From NCBI GenBank assembly GCA_038214085.1, contig JBBQSF010000030.1:1-25155 (forward strand): DNA of 25,155 nt, read 5' to 3'. Below, one piece after another: positions 15,437 to 22,398 of this stretch (positions are counted from its first letter, which is position 1; each line of letters begins with the position of its first letter). The DNA is from JBBQSF01 sp038214085 (GTDB lineage: Bacteria > Bacteroidota > Bacteroidia > Bacteroidales > CG2-30-32-10). The position numbers and the translations under genes were made by a program. The notes beneath the pieces are model-generated. The model was given only the letters and a program-made list of their open reading frames with translations. It did not search any database and was not told where the DNA came from.

Positions 15437-18400
15437 ATGCGTAGATCATTTTTGTTTTATATAGTTTCCTTAACTTGTTTTATATTATTATACGGGAGTT
15501 ACGCAAAAGCTCAAAAAACTGGAAATCAATCTTTCGTCCAAAATTCTGTTTTGGCAACAGGCGACTGGTATCGAATTTCGGTTGATAAAACGGGAATTTA
15601 TGTAATCAGTTATTCTGATCTCTTGCAATGGGGAATAAATCCAACGGCAATCAACCCAAAAAATATTAAAATATATGGTAATGGTGGGGCTATAATTCCA
15701 GAAGCTAATTATGTTCCCATTAAAGATGATCTTTCTGAAAATGCAATTTTTGTTATGGGAGAATCCGATGGCGTTTTTAATCCAGGCGATTATATCCTCT
15801 TTTATGCTACTTCGCCAGTAAGCTGGAATTATGAAAGTGAAAGCGGTTTATTTTTACATACGTCTAATATTTATTCCGATGTTTCTGATTATTTTATTAA
15901 TATTTCCGATACGCAGGGAAAAAGAATACTAAAGGATACAGTTGAATTAAATCATAATTTTCTAGTGAGTACTTTCAATGATTATGCTTTTCACGAAAAG
16001 GATTCTATTAACCTTCTTAAGTCTGGAAAAGAATGGTACGGCGAATATTTTAATTATGTGAAAACCTATAGTTTTTTATTTCCATTTCCTGATATTGTGG
16101 AAAATTCTAAAGTAAAAATTAAATCGAATATCGCTGCACGAAATACTGTTCCAACTGTGTTTAATGTAAATTCGGGAAATTTTATGCGTTCTGTTGTTGT
16201 TTCTGCAATCCCAGGTCAATACACCGCTGATTATGCAAGATTCTCAACGGATACTTTCAGCTTTGTTGCAAACAATCCTGTGGTGAATTTGAATATCTCA
16301 ATGGAAACTGAAGCGTCAATAGGATGGCTTAATTTTTTTGATGTGAATTGTGAAAGGCAGTTGAAGTTTTCCGGACATCAGTTGGCTTTTAGAAATACCG
16401 AAAGCATTCTTCCGGGAAGGATTACCCGATTTGATTTGGATTACAGTTTTCTGGGAACCAAAATATGGGATGTGTCAGACCCGTTCAATGCTAAAGAAAA
16501 AGCAATTGCGTTTTTTTTGAATAACCCTGGTATTGTATCCCGAACAGATTCTTTGATGGAATTTATTGCTTTTGATTCCCTTCAATATCTGCATCCTGTT
16601 TTTATAGATAAAATTAAAAATCAGAATCTTCATGCACTCCAGCCAAAGGAACTGATAATATTAGCCTATCCTGATTTTGTTTCTCAGGCTGAGCGTTTGG
16701 CTTTGCTTCATGAACAGTACGACCAGATTTCTTCACTGATAGTTACTCCGCAAGAAATTTATAACGAATTTTCTTCAGGAATTCAGGATGTTTCAGCTAT
16801 TAAAAATTTTATGCGCATGCTTTATTTCAAAGCTCAGTATTCAGGCGTAAAGCCGAAATACCTTCTGCTTATTGGCGACGGATCGTACGATTACAAAAAT
16901 AGAATTTCTGAAAACACGAATTTCATACCAACGTATGAGTCAAATAATTCGCTAATGCCTACGTCCTCATATCTTTCCGACGATTATTTTGGGCTATTGG
17001 ACAGCAGTGATGCTTTTTTATGCAATGGAAATCTTGATATCGGAATCGGACGTTTTCCTTGCGTTAAGGTAGACGAAGTAAAAGCTATAGTTGATAAAAT
17101 TGAAAAATATCTGAAAAGAGATAGCCATTATTCTGAGCTAAATGGTTGTACTCTTTTTGAGTCTGATGTTCATGGCGACTGGCGGAATACCGTTTGTTTT
17201 ATTGGTGATGATGAAGACAATAATCTGCACCTGAGTCAAGCAAATGACCTTGCAACTATTGTGGATACTACAGCTTTGAATATAAATGTCAGAAAAATAT
17301 ATCTTGATGCATACAAACAGCAAACAAATAGTTCCGGACAAACTTATCCTGAAGTAAATAAGCTTATCAATGATCAGGTAAATCAAGGTGCCCTGCTCAT
17401 TAATTATACTGGTCATGGTGGGGAAGACAGTTGGGCTGAAGAAAAAATTATTCAGTTTTCGGATATTTATAAATGGAAAAACCTCACAAATCTTCCTGTA
17501 TTTGTTACTGCAACATGCGAATTCAGCCGCTTCGACGATCCTTCACGACATTCTGCAGGTGAACTTATTCTTACAAAACAGGATGGAGGCGGAATTGGTC
17601 TTTTTACAACCACGCGGCTTGCCTTTTCCAATTCCAATTTCAGCCTGAATAAAAGTTTTTATAAGTTTGCTTTTAAAAGAGATTCCCTTGGAAATTATTT
17701 CCGGATGGGAGATATAATACGTTTGGCCAAAGTAGATAATAACTCTATTGTAAATGTAAGGAACTTCGTATTATTGGGCGATCCCGCCTTGCAATTATCA
17801 TATCCGCAGAATATTGTTAAAACATTAACTATTAATGGCGTTAATGCAGAACTTTTTTCAGATACGCTTAAACAAGGCAGTATTGTTAGCGTTACAGGAC
17901 TTGTTGAGGATTATTTTGGGAATCAGCTTTCCGATTTCAACGGAACATTGTATCCAACAGTTTTTGATCAGAAAGAATGGATGACCACTTTGGGCAACGA
18001 CCCTCAAAGCATTCCATATAATTTTACTGTTCAGGACAAAGCGCTTTACAAAGGAAAAGTAACAGTTCAATCGGGCGAATTTGCATTTTCGTTCATAATC
18101 CCCAAGGATATCGCGCCCACATCGGGATCGTGTAAAATAAGTTATTATGCAGAGGATAAAAAAACAAATGCTACAGGATATTTTGAAACTACCGGTTTGA
18201 TTTTATGTGGAAGTGATACATATGCATTTACCGATACTGTAGGCCCTTTAATTCAGCCTTTTTTAAATAATACTGCATTTGTGCCGGGAGGAGTTACCGA
18301 TCCCAATCCATTGCTCAAAATATATCTTAGTGATGTAAGCGGAGTAAACGCTTTTAATGTTGGTATTGGACACGAAATTGTTTGTGAGCTGGATAGCGAT

Positions 18401-18895
18401 TCATATACTTCAATTATTTTAAACAATTATTTTGAGCCCGATTTTAATTCCTATCAGTCAGGCTGGGTAAGCTTCCCGCTTAAAAATTTAGAATTCGGCA
18501 AACATCAGGTTCTCTTAAAAGCATGGGATTTGATGAACAATTACAGTGAAAAATCTTTTGAATTTATCGTGTCGCCACCGGCTGATCTAAGCATACGCAA
18601 AATTGCAGTTTATCCAAATCCATTCAGCGATAAAACATATTTCTATTTTGAGCATAACCAACCCTGCTGCGAAATGAACTTACAGATTGATATCTGTTCT
18701 CTTAGCGGACAGAAAGTAAAACAGCTCAATAAAACGATTATTGCCGGAACCGAAGGAATAGTAATACAGGAATGGGATGGAACAAGCGATAACGGAAGCA
18801 ATCTGTCAAACGGGATGTATGTTTTCCGTTTAAAAGCGCAATCTGCCGACGGATCGTATATGGAAAGATCAGGAAAATTAGTTATTTCACGATAG
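15437..18895 (+). CDS. Second PorU-like C25 family sortase/peptidase, without the N-terminal region
   Basis: This 1152-residue paralogue of the preceding porU aligns with it from its residue 36 (NSVLATGDWYRI) to the end. It has a signal peptide (1-25, ending YAKAQ) but lacks about 130 residues that the first copy has between signal peptide and core. The catalytic pair is intact: His660 in YTGHGG and Cys694 in ATCEFSRFDDP, with the same 34-residue spacing. The C-terminal part has the T9SS-type domain with YPNPF, an EWDG turn and a final KLVISR. It begins 8 bp after the first copy and is surely co-transcribed with it. It could be a second sortase for a subset of substrates, a partner or regulator of the first, or a C25 protease that is itself secreted by the T9SS. 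The intact active site argues against decay. Family membership is sure, the precise role is not. Confidence 0.85.
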   Translation: MRRSFLFYIVSLTCFILLYGSYAKAQKTGNQSFVQNSVLATGDWYRISVDKTGIYVISYSDLLQWGINPTAINPKNIKIYGNGGAIIPEANYVPIKDDLSENAIFVMGESDGVFNPGDYILFYATSPVSWNYESESGLFLHTSNIYSDVSDYFINISDTQGKRILKDTVELNHNFLVSTFNDYAFHEKDSINLLKSGKEWYGEYFNYVKTYSFLFPFPDIVENSKVKIKSNIAARNTVPTVFNVNSGNFMRSVVVSAIPGQYTADYARFSTDTFSFVANNPVVNLNISMETEASIGWLNFFDVNCERQLKFSGHQLAFRNTESILPGRITRFDLDYSFLGTKIWDVSDPFNAKEKAIAFFLNNPGIVSRTDSLMEFIAFDSLQYLHPVFIDKIKNQNLHALQPKELIILAYPDFVSQAERLALLHEQYDQISSLIVTPQEIYNEFSSGIQDVSAIKNFMRMLYFKAQYSGVKPKYLLLIGDGSYDYKNRISENTNFIPTYESNNSLMPTSSYLSDDYFGLLDSSDAFLCNGNLDIGIGRFPCVKVDEVKAIVDKIEKYLKRDSHYSELNGCTLFESDVHGDWRNTVCFIGDDEDNNLHLSQANDLATIVDTTALNINVRKIYLDAYKQQTNSSGQTYPEVNKLINDQVNQGALLINYTGHGGEDSWAEEKIIQFSDIYKWKNLTNLPVFVTATCEFSRFDDPSRHSAGELILTKQDGGGIGLFTTTRLAFSNSNFSLNKSFYKFAFKRDSLGNYFRMGDIIRLAKVDNNSIVNVRNFVLLGDPALQLSYPQNIVKTLTINGVNAELFSDTLKQGSIVSVTGLVEDYFGNQLSDFNGTLYPTVFDQKEWMTTLGNDPQSIPYNFTVQDKALYKGKVTVQSGEFAFSFIIPKDIAPTSGSCKISYYAEDKKTNATGYFETTGLILCGSDTYAFTDTVGPLIQPFLNNTAFVPGGVTDPNPLLKIYLSDVSGVNAFNVGIGHEIVCELDSDSYTSIILNNYFEPDFNSYQSGWVSFPLKNLEFGKHQVLLKAWDLMNNYSEKSFEFIVSPPADLSIRKIAVYPNPFSDKTYFYFEHNQPCCEMNLQIDICSLSGQKVKQLNKTIIAGTEGIVIQEWDGTSDNGSNLSNGMYVFRLKAQSADGSYMERSGKLVISR

Positions 18896-18919
18896 ACAAT
18901 ATTAATAAAGTTTAATCGT

Positions 18920-18927
18920 TATATTTG
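18920..18927 (+). promoter_or_regulatory. Putative -7 element for porV-ispF
   Basis: TATATTTG matches the TAnnTTTG consensus and lies 24 bases before the porV ATG, in the 55-bp gap after the second porU-like gene. The identical octamer precedes porU at 11473. No TTG is found at the -33 distance. It may be an internal promoter that lets porV be made independently of the long porU genes. Confidence 0.4.
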
Positions 18928-18950
18928 CATTCTTAAAATCAAATGAATCT

Positions 18951-20171
18951 ATGAAACGAATCAAATTTTTAAATGTTTTAGTAATTTTTATATTTGTTTT
19001 TTCAGCATTAATGTCTGTAGCTCAGCCTACTTATGACTATACCGGGAGAGAGCTGAACACCATTACCACTGCAGTTCCATTTCTTATCATTTCTCCCGAC
19101 GCCCGTGCTGGTGCTTTAGGTGATGCAGGCGTTGCTTCAAGTCCTGATGCCAATTCTTTGCACTGGAATCCTGCTAAATATGCATTTATAAAAAAAGATA
19201 TGGGCTTTTCTGTTTCTTATAGCCCTTGGTTGAGAGCGCTTGTAAACGATATCAATCTTGCTTATGTTTCGGGGTATAAAAAATTCGGTAAAGATCAAGC
19301 CCTTGCTGCTTCGTTACTGTTTTTCTCACTCGGTGATATTACATTTACTGATATCGTTGGTACTACAATCGGACAGTTTCGCCCTAATGAATTTTCATTT
19401 GATGTAGCCTATTCTCGTAAGCTTTCCGAAAGTTTTTCCGGCGGTGTATCTTTAAGATATATCCATTCAAATTTAACGGGAGGATATTCGGTAGGTGCCT
19501 CAAATTCTCACCCCGGCAACTCAGTAGCAACAGATGTTTCAGGATATTATCAGACCGACGTTAGTCTTGGAAAACAGGATGGTGTTTTAGCGGTAGGTTT
19601 AAACATTTCTAATATTGGAGCAAAAATTTCATATACTGATAATGTTGAACGCGATTTTATTCCAATTAACTTGCGTTTCGGACCATCACTTACCATAGAT
19701 CTGGATGAATACAATTCACTTGCATTCTTACTTGATGTTAATAAATTGTTGGTTCCTACACCTCCTCAATATCGGGTTGACGAAAACAACCTCCCAGTCG
19801 ATCTTAATGGTGATGGTAAATGGGATATTTTAGCAGGAAAAGATCCCGATGTTTCTGTACCAACAGGAATGTTTCAGTCGTTTAGTGATGCACCAGGAGG
19901 ATTCCGAGAAGAATTAAAAGAATTTACACTCTCTACTGGTGTTGAATACTGGTATGATAAACAGTTTGCGCTGCGAACCGGATTTTTCTACGAAGATAAA
20001 ACCAAGGGAAACCGTAAGTTTTTTACTGTTGGTGCTGGTTTAAAATACAATGTTTTTAGTCTTGACTTTGCTTATTTGGTGCCTGTTGAACAACGCAATC
20101 CTCTTGAAAATACACTCAGGTTTACTCTTTTGTTCGACTTTGATGCATTTAAAGATCAAAACAAAGAATAA
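18951..20171 (+). CDS. porV: Type IX secretion system outer-membrane protein PorV (LptO)
   Basis: PorV is a FadL-like 14-stranded outer-membrane barrel that takes substrates from the SprA translocon and hands them to PorU in the attachment complex. The product has 406 residues: a signal peptide (1-25, ending SVAQ), then the family signature with TTAVPFLIISPDARAGALGD (about 40-59) and SLHWNPAKYAF close behind, then many amphipathic strands, and a final aromatic-ended strand (LRFTLLFDF). An insert with a Ca-binding-like DLNGDGKWDIL stretch lies near residue 285, in a presumed extracellular loop. Length fits the family. It follows the two porU-like genes by 55 bp and overlaps ispF by one base (TAATG). 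The porU-porV neighbourhood with gldJ close by strongly supports the call. Confidence 0.92.
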   Translation: MKRIKFLNVLVIFIFVFSALMSVAQPTYDYTGRELNTITTAVPFLIISPDARAGALGDAGVASSPDANSLHWNPAKYAFIKKDMGFSVSYSPWLRALVNDINLAYVSGYKKFGKDQALAASLLFFSLGDITFTDIVGTTIGQFRPNEFSFDVAYSRKLSESFSGGVSLRYIHSNLTGGYSVGASNSHPGNSVATDVSGYYQTDVSLGKQDGVLAVGLNISNIGAKISYTDNVERDFIPINLRFGPSLTIDLDEYNSLAFLLDVNKLLVPTPPQYRVDENNLPVDLNGDGKWDILAGKDPDVSVPTGMFQSFSDAPGGFREELKEFTLSTGVEYWYDKQFALRTGFFYEDKTKGNRKFFTVGAGLKYNVFSLDFAYLVPVEQRNPLENTLRFTLLFDFDAFKDQNKE

Positions 20172-20647
20172 TGAAATTCAAAGTCGGCTTTGGATTTGAT
20201 GTTCATCAGTTAAAAAACGATTTACCTTTCTGGCTTGGTGGTATTCAGATACCTTTTAATAAAGGTGCTTTGGGGCATTCTGATGCCGATGTGCTTATTC
20301 ATGCCATTTGCGATTCGCTTCTAGGCGCTGCAAATCTTGGTGATATCGGTCGTCATTTCCCAGATTCTTCTTCCGAATTTAAAAATATCGACAGCAAAAT
20401 TCTTCTAAAAAAAACGGTTGAATTAATTTCCGAAAAAGGTTTTCAAATCGGAAATATTGATGTTACTGTTTGCCTCCAGAATCCGAAAATTTCAGCGTAT
20501 ATTCCGGAAATGCAAAAAGTTCTAGCTCAGGTAATGCTTATCAGCGATGATGATGTTTCTATTAAAGCAACCACAACCGAAAAACTTGGTTTTGTTGGGC
20601 GCCAAGAAGGTGTTTCAGCGTATGCTGTTGCATTGATTTTTAAATAA
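20171..20647 (+). CDS. ispF: 2-C-methyl-D-erythritol 2,4-cyclodiphosphate synthase
   Basis: IspF (158 residues, normal length) closes 4-diphosphocytidyl-methylerythritol 2-phosphate into the cyclic diphosphate with loss of CMP, a step of the MEP route to isoprenoids in the cytoplasm. The zinc ligands are visible as D10 and H12 in GFDVHQ and H44 in DADVLIHAICDSLLGA. Other motifs are GHSDAD (35-40), DIGRHFPD (58-65), and ATTTEKLGFVGRQEG near the C-terminus. Its ATG overlaps the porV stop by one base. The protein has no role in secretion that I know of, so the coupling shows shared expression only. It implies that this organism uses the MEP pathway. Confidence 0.96.
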   Translation: MKFKVGFGFDVHQLKNDLPFWLGGIQIPFNKGALGHSDADVLIHAICDSLLGAANLGDIGRHFPDSSSEFKNIDSKILLKKTVELISEKGFQIGNIDVTVCLQNPKISAYIPEMQKVLAQVMLISDDDVSIKATTTEKLGFVGRQEGVSAYAVALIFK

Positions 20648-20960
20648 AATATTTCCCTTACTTCCTTTTATCCTCAAACAAATTTCTTAAAAATAAGAAA
20701 AATCGCTGCTTTCTGACTTAAAGAACTGAAAACTGTCTTTGAGATAAAGCTCCCTTTTGAAAATTCATATAGGTTCAACTTTCATTTATTGCAAACCTGA
20801 AATATTTGAAAACAGTTTAATATTCTCGAATTATGTTCGATAAGAAGTAGATTCCAATCCGCGATCATTATAAAAAAAAATCCTGAAAGTTATTTCAAAT
20901 AATTTTATCTGATTCACTACATTTCTTTTTTGTACTTTTGATATTATAATAAATAATTTT
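20648..20960. other. 313-bp intergenic region between ispF and the PepSY-like gene
   Basis: AT-rich non-coding stretch. I find no ORF with support on either strand. It holds a short hairpin with arms TTTCTTA (20683-20689) and TAAGAAA (20694-20700) around a 4-base loop, 36 bp after ispF; this has no G-C core or T-run and is at best a weak terminator. A putative -7 element sits at its right end. A weak 5-bp inverted repeat TCGAA/TTCGA lies near 20825-20840. Nothing else is recognisable. Confidence 0.6.
20933..20940 (+). promoter_or_regulatory. Putative -7 element for the PepSY-like lipoprotein gene
   Basis: TACTTTTG matches TAnnTTTG and lies 20 bases before the ATG at 20961, at a good distance for a short leader. 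No -33 TTG is visible. The same octamer occurs in the right orientation before the outer-membrane receptor gene (24906-24913, minus strand). Confidence 0.45.
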
Positions 20961-21308
20961 ATGAAAAAGATTTTGCTTGTATTGGTATTGCTTATTGGTT
21001 TATCATCCTGCACAAATGTTAAATTTTTGCAGGTGATATATGGCAAATCAAAGAACTGGAGCGTAATTAATACATCTGCTGTTCCTCATGCAGTGATTGT
21101 TTCATTCGAAAAGAAATATCCTGGAATAACATCAGTTATATGGCAGCATCCTGTTAAAAATAAATATGTTGCTAATTTCACTTCCAATGGTAAAATAACA
21201 CTTGTGGTTTTTACCCCCGCAGGAGTGGCTAAGGATGAAGAAAACTATGAGCCAGAAGATTATTATTACGATGATGAATATGATGATTACTGGGATTCTG
21301 ATCGCTAA
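20961..21308 (+). CDS. Small lipoprotein with one PepSY-like domain
   Basis: This 115-residue protein starts with a lipoprotein signal (MKKILLVLVLLIGLSSC, lipid-bearing Cys at 17). Residues about 42-85 match the pattern of the PepSY-like family found in Bacteroidota periplasmic proteins: VPHAVIVSFEKKYPG, then VIWQHP, then YVANFTSNGK. The C-terminus (about 93-115) is a strongly acidic tail of Asp, Glu and Tyr (EPEDYYYDDEYDDYWDSD). Members of this family are thought to act as periplasmic binding or inhibitor-like modules, but no function is proven for this type. The acidic tail could bind cations. It stands alone, with its own putative promoter and convergent to the methyltransferase gene, from which it is separated by 25 bp. 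No terminator is visible in that short gap. Confidence 0.8.
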   Translation: MKKILLVLVLLIGLSSCTNVKFLQVIYGKSKNWSVINTSAVPHAVIVSFEKKYPGITSVIWQHPVKNKYVANFTSNGKITLVVFTPAGVAKDEENYEPEDYYYDDEYDDYWDSDR

Positions 21309-21333
21309 GAATAATGTTTTTTCTATTAGGACG

Positions 21334-22332
21334 TTACTTGCTTGCCATTATCAAACTGTTTCCAAATGATGCTTCAACTCTTAAAAAATCTTTAAGCCCT
21401 GCTTTTTTAAACCACTCGCCAATTTCAGATTCTGTATAAGTATCACCTTTTTCAGTTCCAACCAGCATGTTAAGTGCAAATATTGCTCCTGCTATGGGGC
21501 GCGTACGGTCATTGTCCATAATATGATCCTGAATAATTATGCGCCCACACTTGTTAAGAGATGCCGCACATTTTTCAATTAGGCGCATGTTTTCTTCAAA
21601 TGAATTGATATGTACTATTGCAGATAAAAAAACAATGTCATAACCTAACGGGAAATCATTTAAATGATAATCGCCCTTTACAAAATCAATTTTGTTCCAT
21701 AGACCAGCGTCAGCCACATATTTTTTGGATAGTTCAACTACATTAGGCAAATCAAAAACAGTTGCAGAGATGTTTTCGCCTGAATTTGCAAAAGCCATGG
21801 CATATGCTCCCGAGCCACCACCGATATCTAACACTTTTGAAACACCTTTCATATCAATATGACGCACAATGTCTGGTGCTTGTTTCTGAGCCCTGTTGTG
21901 CATGGCATCAATAAATGAAAATAGCCAACCTTTTTCCCTCTCGTTTATTCCGCGTTTACGCTTTGCAACTGTAGTTCCGGCTTTCACTGCTTCGGTTAAT
22001 GTTGACCATGTGTCCCATTGGTTCACACTATGCATTAATCCTGAAATAAATGCTGGTTTGTCATCACAAAAATAATCACGCGAAAGTGCAGTATTGCCGA
22101 ATAAATTATTTTCTTTTGTTAAAAAGCCCAACGCAACCAGCGAATTCATTAGCCTATCGGTTCCATGTTCGCTCGCTTTTATTTCCTTGGCAACTTCTGC
22201 CGATGCTTTTTTATAATCTGAAAGAACTGAAAAGAGGTTTAGCTCAAAAGCAGTTAAAAAAATTCTTGTTTTCTGAAAATTTGAAACAAAGTCGCGGATT
22301 TCTTCAGGAGTTGTAGGAGTTGTATATGGCAT
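21334..22332 (-). CDS. SAM-dependent O-methyltransferase (small-molecule type, with dimerization domain)
   Basis: The product (332 residues) has the layout of family-2 O-methyltransferases that act on small molecules such as hydroxylated carotenoids, quinone-like or polyketide compounds. An N-terminal winged-helix dimerization domain (about 9-100) begins with a pattern like RIFLTAFELNLFSVL. A Rossmann domain follows with SAM motif I VLDIGGGSGAY (167-177), acidic D194 in FDLPNVVE, the segment GDYHLNDFP (220-228), and IVHINS (239-244), whose His241 is at the place of the usual catalytic His. The protein ends with the ESEIGEWFKKAGL element. I chose the ATG at 22332 over a TTG ten codons upstream, since the extra residues add no conserved part. 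The gene stands alone, so the substrate cannot be inferred from context. Confidence 0.8.
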   Translation of the reverse strand: MPYTTPTTPEEIRDFVSNFQKTRIFLTAFELNLFSVLSDYKKASAEVAKEIKASEHGTDRLMNSLVALGFLTKENNLFGNTALSRDYFCDDKPAFISGLMHSVNQWDTWSTLTEAVKAGTTVAKRKRGINEREKGWLFSFIDAMHNRAQKQAPDIVRHIDMKGVSKVLDIGGGSGAYAMAFANSGENISATVFDLPNVVELSKKYVADAGLWNKIDFVKGDYHLNDFPLGYDIVFLSAIVHINSFEENMRLIEKCAASLNKCGRIIIQDHIMDNDRTRPIAGAIFALNMLVGTEKGDTYTESEIGEWFKKAGLKDFLRVEASFGNSLIMASK

Positions 22333-22398
22333 TGTGTCTATATATTTTGTTAATATATGCAAAAATTGATAAACGAATCAAATTTTCAGCATTCTTAA

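Noticed and set aside
20683..20700. TTTCTTA/TAAGAAA hairpin as terminator of porV-ispF
   Set aside because: The stem is perfect but only 7 bp with one G-C pair, and no T-run follows on the plus strand. I mention it only in the description of the gap.
22333..22362. TTG start for the methyltransferase, adding ten residues
   Set aside because: The added residues show no conserved feature, and the ATG at 22332 fits the family N-terminus.
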